A stretch of 51,444 nucleotides of DNA from UBA1546 sp049302185. Its GTDB lineage: Bacteria; Nitrospirota; Thermodesulfovibrionia; Thermodesulfovibrionales; UBA1546. How positions within the stretch are numbered: the stretch's first letter is position 1; the number at the start of each line of letters is the position of its first letter. Position numbers and translations under genes: made by a program. The DNA lies in assembly GCA_049302185.1 (NCBI GenBank), contig JBAQLV010000026.1, positions 1 to 51,444 of the forward strand, read 5' to 3'. Positions 1 to 8,306 of the stretch are shown in pieces. Under the pieces are notes generated by a model. It saw only the letters and a program-made list of their open reading frames with translations, was not told the DNA's origin and did no database searches.

Positions 1-489
1 GCGCTCGGGTCGCCTCGGGCGACCCGCCGAGGAGAGCGGATTCGCCGGGGCGAAAAAGCCGAGCAGGGGTTAAAAGGTATAAAAACACAGGCAGAAAACA
101 AAAGCGCTCTTTATAAACACAGCGGCAAATTAAGATGGCAGGGTATAAAGATTGAGAAATATAAACAAAACAGAGGCGGATGGGCGGATATTGTAAAGCA
201 GACTCTAATCGGCAATCAGGGAGAGACATCAAAGTTTCATGTCAGGTATTTTGAAATAGCGCCCAAGGGACACAGCAGCTTTGAGACGCACAGGCATGAA
301 CATGTTGTTATCTGCATAAGGGGAAAGGGAAAAGCCATGATAGGCAAAAAGCTTTATGAAATGAACTTTATGGATACGCTCTACATCTCTCCGAACACAC
401 CTCACCAGTTGAGAAATCCATTTAAATTGCCATTTGGATTTCTCTGCATAGTAAACGCAAAAAGAGACAAGCCGAAAATCATCGCCTGA
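1..489 (+). CDS. Cupin-domain protein, 3' part (5' end outside window)
   Basis: The frame is open from base 1 to the TGA at 487-489. The reliable part, from about base 115 on, encodes a small single-domain cupin. It has a histidine-rich metal-site motif (ETHRHEHVVICIRGKG) followed by the second cupin motif with PNTPHQLRN. Such proteins bind a metal or small ligand; the substrate cannot be told from sequence. The first 60 bases are much more GC-rich than the rest and fold into two hairpins, so the encoded Arg-rich start may be a repeat read through rather than conserved protein. No convincing start codon lies inside the window, so the entry is 5' partial. Confidence 0.75.
   Translation, partial: ALGSPRATRRGERIRRGEKAEQGLKGIKTQAENKSALYKHSGKLRWQGIKIEKYKQNRGGWADIVKQTLIGNQGETSKFHVRYFEIAPKGHSSFETHRHEHVVICIRGKGKAMIGKKLYEMNFMDTLYISPNTPHQLRNPFKLPFGFLCIVNAKRDKPKIIA
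6..54. repeat. Two adjacent GC-rich hairpins at the window edge
   Basis: Bases 6-14 (CGGGTCGCC) pair perfectly with 18-26 across a TCG loop. TTCGCC at 41-46 pairs with GGCGAA at 49-54. The stretch differs sharply in composition from the AT-rich surroundings and resembles a REP-type palindromic unit. It lies in the open frame of the cupin gene, so it may be part of that gene or a repeat next to it. The window edge prevents a decision. Confidence 0.45.
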
Positions 490-607
490 TTACCGTATAT
501 GTAAGAAGCTTGACCTTTTAGGAAAATTATGTGGATTATTAAATTCAAGGAGTAAGGATTCATAATTCCTTCAAAGTCTTAGCTTAATATAAACATAAAA
601 ATTGTGT

Positions 608-645
608 ACCCCCAGTTTAGAAATTGAAGACTTCTATCGGGGTAA
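608..645. repeat. Degenerate CCCCGTTAGAAA-type hairpin
   Basis: The left arm (ACCCCCAGTTTAGAAA) and right arm (ACTTCTATCGGGGT) form an imperfect hairpin. The arms resemble those of the perfect hairpin at 9431-9472. It lies just upstream of the nucleotidase-DsbA chimera and is probably an eroded copy of the same dispersed palindrome. Confidence 0.4.
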
Positions 646-662
646 ACCCGGAGTTACTTAAT

Positions 663-1248
663 ATGAGATTTTTTGTTTTATATCTCCTAATGCCGTTAAT
701 CATGTTATTCCCACCCGTCATTCATGGCCAGGCATATGGCCAAACAAGAACACTCAATATTGTCTATACAGGCGGCGTGACTGGCGAACTTGAACCATGC
801 GGTTGCTCTCCAAAAACCGATTTTGGCGGAGTGGCAAGGCGAGCTGGTTATATTGCCGAACAGCAAAAAATGCTTTCTCCTTATATCCTTATAGATGCAG
901 GAAATTTCCTTGATAAGGATACCCCTCAGAGAAGGCTCAAGGCCGAGGCAATGAAGGAAGCCATTTTCCGTGCCCACTTTGTTGAAAGAAAGAACATTGG
1001 AGATGTAAAAGTGCTTGAAGAGATAGGGGAAAAGATAGGGCTTGGCATTAATTTTAGCAAAAGACTCAGGTCAGGGGATAAGGCTAAAGATGTCCAGAAG
1101 GCGCTGGATATGGCTGGTGCGTATAGCGTTGATGAAACCCACATTACTCATTGCTGGTAATATTATGACAAATCCCCATGCGTTTAATCATAACATTGAT
1201 GCCTTCAGGGAGAATGTTATGACGATTCTGAGGAGTATACTTAAATAA
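663..1248 (+). pseudogene. Chimeric pseudogene: 5'-nucleotidase-like N-terminus joined to DsbA-like C-terminus, frameshifted
   Basis: The likely start is the ATG at 663, with GGAG at 650-653; an in-frame TTG at 624 lacks an RBS. A signal peptide (MRFFVLYLLMPLIMLF) precedes a motif with GELEPCGCSP and GGVARRAGYI, typical of secreted UshA/5'-nucleotidase-like metallophosphoesterases in anaerobes. After LIDAGNFLDKDTPQRRLKAE (about base 950) the protein switches to the C-terminal half of a DsbA-family oxidoreductase (AIFRAHFVERKNIGD). The frame breaks near 1125-1140: the first frame stops at 1158-1160, while the DsbA end continues one frame over (PTLLIAGNIMTNPHAFNHNI) to the TAA at 1246-1248. The metallophosphoesterase core and the DsbA CXXC half are both absent. 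An internal deletion plus a frameshift is the simplest reading; an assembly error is the alternative. It sits directly upstream of cytochrome c biogenesis genes. Confidence 0.7.
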
Positions 1249-1249
1249 T

Positions 1250-1783
1250 ATGAAACGGATAATAATAATCTTGATGCTTATTGTTGCGGGATTAGTCCTT
1301 TTCTTTATGCCAAAAGAAGAGAAGATACAGAGGGCTATTGTTGCAGTTGGTCTTAAAGCGCCTGACTTTGAGTTGCCAGAATTAGATACCAACAGCAAGG
1401 GTTCGTCTATGATATGGAGGCTCTCGGAGTTAAGGGGGAAGGTTATATTTATAAACTTCTGGGCCTCCTGGTGTGATGAATGCAAAAAGGAAAAGCCTGC
1501 TATGCAAAGGCTTTACGAGAAGATGCAGGGCAGGCATTTCCAAATGCTCACAATCATTTATAGAGATGATGCAAAAAAGGCTGTCGAGTATATGAAGATG
1601 AATGGCTATACCATGCCTGTGCTTCTTGATGACGACATGAAGGTTGCGAGAAACTATTGGGTCAGAGGGATACCTGAAACCTATATTATTGACGGAGAAG
1701 GCATTGTAAGAGAGAAGATAATCGGGCGGATGACATGGGACAGTCCTGAAGCTATAGGGCTCATTGAGAAGTGGCTTAAGTGA
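1250..1783 (+). CDS. resA: ResA/TlpA-like thiol-disulfide oxidoreductase
   Basis: This is a 177-residue thioredoxin-fold protein anchored by one N-terminal membrane segment (about residues 3-20). It has an AhpC/TSA-Redoxin core with the active site WCDEC in WASWCDECKKEKP and a cis-proline region GIPETYIID. In system II cytochrome c maturation, ResA-type proteins reduce the apocytochrome haem-binding cysteines outside the membrane. The adjacent resB and resC support this role. The start is ATG at 1250, two bases after the preceding pseudogene's TAA. CcmG or TlpA are alternative family names; resA follows from context. Confidence 0.85.
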   Translation: MKRIIIILMLIVAGLVLFFMPKEEKIQRAIVAVGLKAPDFELPELDTNSKGSSMIWRLSELRGKVIFINFWASWCDECKKEKPAMQRLYEKMQGRHFQMLTIIYRDDAKKAVEYMKMNGYTMPVLLDDDMKVARNYWVRGIPETYIIDGEGIVREKIIGRMTWDSPEAIGLIEKWLK

Positions 1784-1898
1784 CTTCTTGCGTTGATGCA
1801 AAGTAGTTACGGTAATATTTTTTATGAGTTAATTTGCCGTCAGCAAGTCCTTGCTTGTTTAAGACAAAAAATTTTACGATATAAGAATCAAAAATTCA

Positions 1899-1919
1899 GC
1901 CAATGGCTCGTAGAGGAGA
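1899..1919 (+). repeat. 21-nt dispersed repeat, copy 1
   Basis: GCCAATGGCTCGTAGAGGAG plus A matches the copies at 8280-8300 and 39131-39151 (consensus GCCNNYGGCTCRTAGAGRAG plus A). The purine-rich 3' part supplies the Shine-Dalgarno-like sequence for the GTG start of resB at 1933. Confidence 0.55.
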
Positions 1920-1932
1920 GGAGCATACCTAA

Positions 1933-3516
1933 GTGGAAAAAAACAAGAATCAGACGCTTACAGACAAAATATGGGATTTCTTTTCATCAATAAAATTCGC
2001 TGTCGTGATTTTTGCCCTTATCGCCCTAACCTCAATAATAGGGACCATCATAGAGCAGAATGCAGCGCCTGAAAAGAACATCAAGCTAATTGGCAAGCTC
2101 TTCGGAGATTCAATCGCTCCAGCACTGTATAATGCATTTGATTTTTTAGGCTTTATGGATATGTACCACTCATGGTGGTTTGTTGCGCTGCTTATGCTCT
2201 TTGCTGCAAATCTCACGGTTTGTTCCATTGACAGGCTTCCACGGATATGGAAACTCGTAAAAGAGCCTGTTAAGCCGTTGACCGCTGAACAGTTCAAAAA
2301 TCTCGGCAAAAAAGAAATAGCCCTTAAAGGCAAGACTGAAGAGATAAAAGAGGCAGCCGGCGCCGCAATAAAAAAAGCAGGTTTTAAGTTCCTTGAAACA
2401 AAAGAAACTGACGGTTATCAGCTATACTCAGAAAAAGGCAACTATACACGGCTCGGCGTTTACATAACACACTTAAGCATACTTCTGATATTAATCGGCG
2501 CAATCATAGGAATATTCTTCGGCTTCAAAGGATTTTTAAACCTTCCTGAGGGCAAAACATACTCAGTTGCTTTTGCTCAGACAGGACATCTGACTCCTAT
2601 GCAAGAATCAGAAATGGAAACTATTATAGCAGCATTACAGTCAGTGGAAGGCAGCAGTTTAAAGGCAGCGCAGAAATTAGGCATGGAGGAACAATCACTA
2701 AAGTTAAAGATGAAGAGATACGGAATTTGGCCTCTCGGGTTCAGCATCACGTGCAATGATTTCAATGCGGACTTCTACAGCAGCAGTGACATGCCCAAGA
2801 CTTATAAGAGCTGGCTTATAATCACAGAGAATGGTATGCCTGTCAAGATAGATGGAAAGGAAATACAGGAAATAGAGGTTAATACACCCTTCAAATACAA
2901 AGGGGTAACATTCTATCAGTCAAGTTATGGACTTGTTCCGGGAGGCGGGGAAAACAGCGTATTCAGATTCAGGATAACACCTAAGGACGGTAAAACAGAA
3001 GATATTGAATCCAGATTTGAAGGTTCATTCAGCATCCCCGGAACAAATCTCACAGGGAAGATTGAGAACTTCTCGCCTGCCATAAGCTTTGACCAGTCTA
3101 CCGGCAGGCCGTTTACCTACGCAGAACAGATGAATAACCCTGCTGTCTTTATCAGTTTCTACGAAAACAACAAGAGAAAATACGGCGGGTGGATACTCAA
3201 GAGATACCCTGAAACATGGAAACTGCCTGAAGGACATGTAGTGGAGTTTGTTGATTTGTGGGGAATCCAGTACACAGGACTGCAAGTCAGAAACGACCCC
3301 GGAGTATGGGTTGTTTACCTTGGATGTATAGTAATGAGCATAGGTCTATATATCGCCTTCTTTATGAGTCATAAAAAAATATGGCTCAGGCTTACTGAAG
3401 AAAAAAACAGCACAAGGATAGTAGTTGCTATGACCACAAATAAAAACAGGGAAGCTTTTGAAAGGAAAATTGATAAAATGATAACCCTTCTTAGCAAGGG
3501 CGCGGAGAAAATATAG
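1933..3516 (+). CDS. resB: Cytochrome c biogenesis protein ResB (Ccs1)
   Basis: This 527-residue membrane protein acts with ResC/CcsA to deliver and ligate haem to apocytochrome c outside the membrane. Three hydrophobic segments lie in the N-terminal 220 residues (IKFAVVIFALIALTSIIGTI, a segment after HSWWF, and YITHLSILLILIGAIIGIFF). A large extracytoplasmic domain follows, with YQSSYG near its middle, and then a final membrane segment (VVYLGCIVMSIGLYIAFFM). This is the usual ResB layout. The start is GTG with AGGAGAGGAG upstream. resA lies upstream and resC downstream, so the operon encodes system II. Confidence 0.92.
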   Translation: MEKNKNQTLTDKIWDFFSSIKFAVVIFALIALTSIIGTIIEQNAAPEKNIKLIGKLFGDSIAPALYNAFDFLGFMDMYHSWWFVALLMLFAANLTVCSIDRLPRIWKLVKEPVKPLTAEQFKNLGKKEIALKGKTEEIKEAAGAAIKKAGFKFLETKETDGYQLYSEKGNYTRLGVYITHLSILLILIGAIIGIFFGFKGFLNLPEGKTYSVAFAQTGHLTPMQESEMETIIAALQSVEGSSLKAAQKLGMEEQSLKLKMKRYGIWPLGFSITCNDFNADFYSSSDMPKTYKSWLIITENGMPVKIDGKEIQEIEVNTPFKYKGVTFYQSSYGLVPGGGENSVFRFRITPKDGKTEDIESRFEGSFSIPGTNLTGKIENFSPAISFDQSTGRPFTYAEQMNNPAVFISFYENNKRKYGGWILKRYPETWKLPEGHVVEFVDLWGIQYTGLQVRNDPGVWVVYLGCIVMSIGLYIAFFMSHKKIWLRLTEEKNSTRIVVAMTTNKNREAFERKIDKMITLLSKGAEKI

Positions 3517-3548
3517 TGTCCAAACTCCTTTGTCATAGGGGGATTTCA

Positions 3549-3571
3549 CAAGGGGGACAGCGTCCCTCTTG
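3549..3571. other. Small intercistronic hairpin between resB and resC
   Basis: AAGGGGGACAGCGTCCCTCTT forms an imperfect hairpin (AGGGGGAC with GTCCCTCT, one mismatch) just before the strong RBS of resC. It could tune relative expression of the two genes or be a small repeat remnant. Confidence 0.4.
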
Positions 3572-3589
3572 TGCGGTTGGAGGAGCGAA

Positions 3590-5113
3590 ATGAGCAGTTC
3601 TACATTATTCGGCATATCCACAATGGCGTACATACTGGCAATGATAATCTACATCGCATATCTTGCCTTCAGAAATTCGCAGACAGGCAAAGCAGCAACA
3701 GCGCTTGCGATAACAGGATTTATCTCCCAGACATTAGCAATTGCAGTAAGATGGTCTGAGTCTTATGCGCAGTGGACAACCCTGATGCCTGAGAGTTCAT
3801 CTGTAATGTCTCTTCTGCGAAGCGCTCCCTTGAGGAATCTCTATGAATCTCTGGTTTTCTTTGTCTGGTGTCTTATACTTGGGTATTTGATAATAGAGTT
3901 CAAATACAAAAACCGCTCCTTCGGCGCATTCATAACCCCTGTGGCAGGCATTGCGCTTGCTTTTATCGGACTGTCCGGTATGCCAAAAGATATATCGCCA
4001 TTGGTCCCTGCGCTCCAGAGTAACTGGCTTTTGGTACATGTAATAATGAGTTTTATAGCCTACGCAGCATTTGCAATCTCATTCAGCACAGGATTGATGT
4101 ATCTCATAGCCACATCAGAAAAACAGGGGAAAAGGCATCTCTTCTGGGTTGTATTTTCGGTCTTTGCAATACTGCTTGCGCTTATCTCCCAGAGTCCGGA
4201 TACAATTATGCTGTGGATAATCAGCTTTGCCTTTGTCATAGCAGTGGACATAAAACAGAACATAGACATTGCCAAGCGCATATCCTCAAGGAAAGAGGGC
4301 AATTCCTCAGGTACTTTAAAGACATTACTGACTGTAATCGGCCTTTCGCTCGTCAGCATAGCAGCAATATTGATATTTATACAGCTTGTTAAGCTTCAGA
4401 TTATAAAGGCAGACGATGCGGCAAAGCTAAGGCATCTTGAGACCGCTGCGCGGGCATCTTCATTCACAGGAAATATTATGGGGATTGTCGGTTTCATATT
4501 CTTCATCTGCATTGTATTGATAAAATATCTGATTCTGAAGAAGGAATATTATCTTTTCTGGACTTTAAACTCAGGAATATTCGTATTCGTACTTATGGCT
4601 ATGGGTCTTGATTTCCTGATGTTCAGGGTTATGGAAGTAATGCATGCTCCGGATGGCAGCATCGGTCTGAGGGCTACACTCCTCAGCCACTCTCCTGTTA
4701 TTGCGGTGGTCAGTTATGCGTCACTAACAGCCTTTTTGTATATCATCTGGCGCTACGGTCATATCTTAAAAAAGATAATTTCCGGCACTAACATTTCCAC
4801 AGACTTTCTTGATGAGATTACATACAAGAGCATATCCATCGGTTTTCCTGTTTTCACGCTCGGAGGACTTATATTCGGCGCGATCTGGGCTGATCAGGCA
4901 TGGGGAACATACTGGGGCTGGGACCCGAAAGAGACATGGTCGCTGATAACATGGTTCGTCTATGCCTTTTTCCTGCACAGCCGCCTGCTCAGAGGATGGA
5001 AGGGCAAAAAAGTTGCAATCGTTGCAGTGGTGGGTTTCGTAGTTGTAATCTTTACCTATATCGGCGTCAACCTGCTTCTTTCAGGCCTCCATTCATACGG
5101 AAGCATGGAATAG
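3590..5113 (+). CDS. resC: Cytochrome c biogenesis protein ResC (CcsA)
   Basis: This 507-residue polytopic membrane protein is the haem-handling partner of ResB. The diagnostic tryptophan-rich WWD motif is present near the C-terminus (WGTYWGWDPKETWSLITWF), flanked by membrane segments and conserved histidines (LLSHSPVI, LHSRLL, GLHSYG). The ATG at 3590 is preferred because GGAGGAG lies 3-9 bases upstream; an upstream in-frame TTG at 3569 has none. The protein is longer than minimal CcsA because an additional hydrophobic N-terminal half precedes the core. Confidence 0.92.
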   Translation: MSSSTLFGISTMAYILAMIIYIAYLAFRNSQTGKAATALAITGFISQTLAIAVRWSESYAQWTTLMPESSSVMSLLRSAPLRNLYESLVFFVWCLILGYLIIEFKYKNRSFGAFITPVAGIALAFIGLSGMPKDISPLVPALQSNWLLVHVIMSFIAYAAFAISFSTGLMYLIATSEKQGKRHLFWVVFSVFAILLALISQSPDTIMLWIISFAFVIAVDIKQNIDIAKRISSRKEGNSSGTLKTLLTVIGLSLVSIAAILIFIQLVKLQIIKADDAAKLRHLETAARASSFTGNIMGIVGFIFFICIVLIKYLILKKEYYLFWTLNSGIFVFVLMAMGLDFLMFRVMEVMHAPDGSIGLRATLLSHSPVIAVVSYASLTAFLYIIWRYGHILKKIISGTNISTDFLDEITYKSISIGFPVFTLGGLIFGAIWADQAWGTYWGWDPKETWSLITWFVYAFFLHSRLLRGWKGKKVAIVAVVGFVVVIFTYIGVNLLLSGLHSYGSME

Positions 5114-5121
5114 GACAGCGC

Positions 5122-5151
5122 TTGAAGCTCTATTTTTGCTTGTGATATAAT
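5122..5151 (+). promoter_or_regulatory. Predicted sigma-70-type promoter of htpX
   Basis: TTGAAG at 5122-5127, an 18-bp spacer, then TATAAT at 5146-5151 with an extended TG element (TGATATAAT). It lies 39 bases upstream of the htpX start, directly after the resC stop. Confidence 0.55.
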
Positions 5152-5189
5152 AATATTTAAAGATGAGACCTACACAACGGAGGAGTTAA

Positions 5190-6029
5190 ATGAATAACAT
5201 AAAGACAATGTTTTTGCTTGTAACCTTAACGCTGATTCTTGTATGGGCTGGCGGTGCATTCGGCGGAAAGCATGGAATGACCATAGCCGTTATCTTTGCG
5301 TTGGGGATGAACCTCTTTGCCTACTGGTTCAGTGATAAGCTTATTCTGAGAATGTACAGAGCGCAGGAGGTAACAGAGGCAGAAGCCCCTGAACTCTACG
5401 GCATCGTAAGAAGGCTTGCCCATAAGGCGCAGATGCCAATGCCAAAGGTTTACATGATAGAGGGAGACCAGCCAAATGCCTTTGCAACAGGCAGGAACCC
5501 GAAACACGCTGCTGTTGCCGTAACCACGGGAATTATGCGCATCCTGAGCCGTGACGAACTCACAGGAGTAATCGGACACGAACTCGCACACATCAGCCAC
5601 AGAGACATACTGGTAGGCACAATCGCTGCTACTATTGCAGGCGCTATAAGTTATCTTGCGCAGATGGCACAATGGGCGGCTATCTTCGGAGGCAGGAGCG
5701 ATGACGAGAAAGGCAGCAGCCCTGTTGCGGCGCTTGTAATGATGATAGTGGGCCCGATAGCCGCGCTTATTATCCAGATGGCAATCTCACGCTCAAGGGA
5801 ATATGTTGCTGATGAAGGCGGCGCACGGCTTGCAGGCAATCCAAGATACCTTTCAAGCGCCCTGAGAAAACTTCATATGGCATCGCAGCAGATACCAATG
5901 AACGCTAACCCTGCAACATCTCACATGTTCATAGTCAACCCTCTAAGCGGAGGAGGACTTTTAAAACTCTTCAGCACCCACCCTCCGATGGAGGAAAGAA
6001 TAGCACGGCTGGAATCCATGAGCCTGTGA
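5190..6029 (+). CDS. htpX: Zinc metalloprotease HtpX (M48B family)
   Basis: This 279-residue inner-membrane protease degrades misfolded membrane proteins. Two N-terminal membrane segments (residues 5-22 and 29-47) precede the catalytic HExxH (HELAH, 130-134). A second hydrophobic hairpin follows, and the third zinc ligand region is SREYVADEGG (Glu204). It ends with the typical THPPMEERIARLES. GGAGGAG lies upstream of the ATG. It stands alone behind its own promoter, consistent with envelope-stress control. Confidence 0.95.
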   Translation: MNNIKTMFLLVTLTLILVWAGGAFGGKHGMTIAVIFALGMNLFAYWFSDKLILRMYRAQEVTEAEAPELYGIVRRLAHKAQMPMPKVYMIEGDQPNAFATGRNPKHAAVAVTTGIMRILSRDELTGVIGHELAHISHRDILVGTIAATIAGAISYLAQMAQWAAIFGGRSDDEKGSSPVAALVMMIVGPIAALIIQMAISRSREYVADEGGARLAGNPRYLSSALRKLHMASQQIPMNANPATSHMFIVNPLSGGGLLKLFSTHPPMEERIARLESMSL

Positions 6030-6036
6030 AGAACAG

Positions 6037-6094
6037 ATAGTTGGGAGTTAGAAGTTAAAACTCTTGATATCTTCGCATACTTGACTCTTAACGC
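6037..6094. repeat. Heptad-periodic intergenic repeat (AGTTGGG/AGTTAGA/AGTTAAA type)
   Basis: Three consecutive 7-mers (AGTTGGG, AGTTAGA, AGTTAAA) are followed by related CTTGACT/CTTAAC blocks in the opposite sense. Similar 7-bp periodic arrays with other units occur at many intergenic sites in this window. Confidence 0.5.
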
Positions 6095-6120
6095 CGTGAT
6101 TGCTCACAATATTGCTAACC

Positions 6121-7086
6121 ATGAAGACCCTTGTAACAGGAGCCACCGGTTTCATCGGGAGCCACCTCGTTGAAGAACTTTTAAAAAGAGGACACAGTGT
6201 CACCTGTCTTGTAAGAAAAACCTCTAACCTTCAATGGATAGATGGGCTCAATGTCAGATTAATATACGGAGACTGCGCAATAAAAGAATCCCTCCTCAAT
6301 GCAGTCGCTGATTTTGATTATATCTTTCACCTCGCAGGACTTACAAAGGCGACAAATGAAAGAGACTTCTTTTCTGCCAACGCGCTCGGCACAGAAAATC
6401 TTGTGAGCGCAGTAATAGAAAAAAATCCTGATACCAAACGATTTGTTTACCTGAGCAGTTTGGCAGCAGCAGGGCCGAGCTGCGACGGCGCGCCGTCTAA
6501 AGAAACAGGCGAAACAAAGCCTGTCTCAGCTTATGGCAGGAGCAAACTTGAAGGTGAACGTATCGTTATGAGGCACAAAAACACCATCCCTGTGACTGTC
6601 ATCAGGCCGCCTGCAGTATACGGTCCAAGAGACAAAGACTTTTATGTCTTCTTCAAACTTCTGAAAAAAGGCATCTCTCTCTGCTGGGGGAAATGCTACT
6701 ATTCACTGTTATATGTGGACGACCTTGTCAAAGGCACAATTCTATCCGCAGAAAGCAAAACAGCAGAAGGGGAAATCTTTTATCTGTCCGACGGCAGGAT
6801 ATATTCAAATGAAGAAATAACAGAGGCTATTGCTTCTACTCTTGGATCAAAGCCGGTAAGATTAAGAATACCGAGATATCTAATGCCGATAATTGCAAGC
6901 ATTGGACAAAAACTTGGCAATCAGAGTAATATTATAAACAAAGATAAGATAAAAGAATTGCAGCACTCTTACTGGACGTGCGATTCAACAAAATCAAGAA
7001 ATGAGCTTGGCTTCATCCCTAACGTAGAAATAAAGGAAGGAGTAAAATGGACAGCAGATTGGTACAGGATCCATCAGTGGCTGTAA
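6121..7086 (+). CDS. NAD-dependent epimerase/dehydratase (extended SDR), candidate ketosphinganine reductase (CerR-like)
   Basis: This 321-residue extended short-chain dehydrogenase has the Rossmann motif TGATGFIGSHL at residues 6-16, the LSSLAAAGPS segment and the catalytic pair in SAYGRSKLEGE, then VIRPPAVYGPRD. Annotation alone would give sugar epimerase. It overlaps the serine-palmitoyltransferase-like gene by 40 bases, however, and in Caulobacter a protein of this superfamily (CerR) reduces 3-ketosphinganine. I infer that role here. The ATG at 6121 is chosen because the Rossmann strand follows at once; an in-frame TTG at 6100 is possible. Neither start has a clear RBS. Confidence 0.75.
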   Translation: MKTLVTGATGFIGSHLVEELLKRGHSVTCLVRKTSNLQWIDGLNVRLIYGDCAIKESLLNAVADFDYIFHLAGLTKATNERDFFSANALGTENLVSAVIEKNPDTKRFVYLSSLAAAGPSCDGAPSKETGETKPVSAYGRSKLEGERIVMRHKNTIPVTVIRPPAVYGPRDKDFYVFFKLLKKGISLCWGKCYYSLLYVDDLVKGTILSAESKTAEGEIFYLSDGRIYSNEEITEAIASTLGSKPVRLRIPRYLMPIIASIGQKLGNQSNIINKDKIKELQHSYWTCDSTKSRNELGFIPNVEIKEGVKWTADWYRIHQWL

Positions 7087-8276
7087 ACAAATCACCCGAT
7101 ATCTTTGAAAAATGCCTTAAGTTTACAAAGGCAAAGGAATTGATGTCTCACGGACTTTATCCTTATTTCAGAGTCATAGAGAGCGCACAGGACCCTGAAG
7201 TCACAATGAGCGGCAGAAGAATGATTATGGTGGGCTCAAACAACTACCTGGGACTCACAAATCATCCAAAGGTAAAAGAGGCCGCAATAGAGGCTGTGAA
7301 AAAATACGGCTCAGGATGCGCAGGCTCACGTTTCCTAAACGGGACTCTGGATATTCATGTTGAGCTTGAAGCTAAACTCGCACGATTTATGCGAAAAGAT
7401 GCGGCGCTTATTTTTTCAACAGGGTTTCAGGTCAATCTCGGAGTCATCTCTGCCCTCATCGGAAGGGACGATGTTGTAATCATAGATAAGATGGACCACG
7501 CAAGTATAATTGACGGATGCAGACTCTCTTATGGAGAAATAAAAAAATTCAGGCACAATGATATGGCTGACCTGAAAAGGGTGCTGGAAGAAAATAAAGA
7601 TAAGGGCAAATTAATCATCGTTGACGGAGTATTCAGCATGGAAGGAGATATAGCAAAACTCCCTGATATTGTGGAACTCGCAAAAAAATATGATGCACGG
7701 CTGATGGTTGACGATGCCCACGGCATCGGAGTGCTCGGCAAAACAGGCAGAGGCACAGCAGAACATTTCGGACTTGAAAATGAAGTTGATCTCATCATGG
7801 GGACATACAGCAAGTCACTCGCATCCATAGGAGGATTCATCTCAGGAGACTCTGACATAGTCCACTACATAAAACACTTTGCGCGCTCTCTGATATTCAG
7901 CGCAAGTCCGCCCCCTGCTTCAATAGCTGCCGTAAGCGCAGCAGTAGATATCATAGAAAATGAACCGGAAAGAAGAGAAAGGCTCTGGAAAAACACAAAC
8001 AGGATGCTAAAGGGACTCAGAGAACTTGGATTTGAGACAGGTCCAAGCGAGACACCGATTATCCCTGTAATAGTCGGTGAAAACGAAGTGGCATTTAAGA
8101 TGGCAATGCTGCTCCAGGAAGAAGGGGTATTTGCAAATGTTGCAGTTAGCCCCGCAGTGCCGAACGGAAAGGCGCTCATAAGAACAAGTTATATGGCAAC
8201 CCATACAGATGAGCATCTTGATATAGTCCTCAGCTCTTTTGAAAAAGTAGGCAGGGCATTAGGACTGATAAAGTAA
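7047..8276 (+). CDS. spt: Serine palmitoyltransferase-like alpha-oxoamine synthase
   Basis: This 409-residue PLP enzyme belongs to the alpha-oxoamine synthase family (SPT, BioF, KBL, HemA), which condenses an amino acid with an acyl thioester. The PLP lysine is Lys256 in GTYSKSLASIGG; the stacking histidine is His151 (DKMDHASIIDG) and the Asp motif is DDAHGIG (222-228). The N-terminal phrase GLYPYFRVIES and the stretch YGSGCAGSRFLNGTLDIH resemble bacterial serine palmitoyltransferases more than BioF or KBL. No other biotin gene is nearby. A strong RBS (GGAAGGAG) precedes the ATG, which lies inside the upstream SDR gene. BioF remains the main alternative. Confidence 0.8.
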   Translation: MDSRLVQDPSVAVNKSPDIFEKCLKFTKAKELMSHGLYPYFRVIESAQDPEVTMSGRRMIMVGSNNYLGLTNHPKVKEAAIEAVKKYGSGCAGSRFLNGTLDIHVELEAKLARFMRKDAALIFSTGFQVNLGVISALIGRDDVVIIDKMDHASIIDGCRLSYGEIKKFRHNDMADLKRVLEENKDKGKLIIVDGVFSMEGDIAKLPDIVELAKKYDARLMVDDAHGIGVLGKTGRGTAEHFGLENEVDLIMGTYSKSLASIGGFISGDSDIVHYIKHFARSLIFSASPPPASIAAVSAAVDIIENEPERRERLWKNTNRMLKGLRELGFETGPSETPIIPVIVGENEVAFKMAMLLQEEGVFANVAVSPAVPNGKALIRTSYMATHTDEHLDIVLSSFEKVGRALGLIK

Positions 8277-8279
8277 CCT

Positions 8280-8300
8280 GCCACTGGCTCGTAGAGAAGA
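8280..8300 (+). repeat. 21-nt dispersed repeat, copy 2
   Basis: GCCACTGGCTCGTAGAGAAG plus A matches the copies at 1899-1919 and 39131-39151. Here too it ends a few bases before a weak start codon (TTG at 8307) and provides its only purine-rich RBS-like stretch. Confidence 0.55.
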
Positions 8301-8306
8301 CGAATT

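Noticed and set aside
1793..1993. 66-residue ORF between resA and resB
   Set aside because: It overlaps the resB start in another frame and its residues show no domain or signal pattern.
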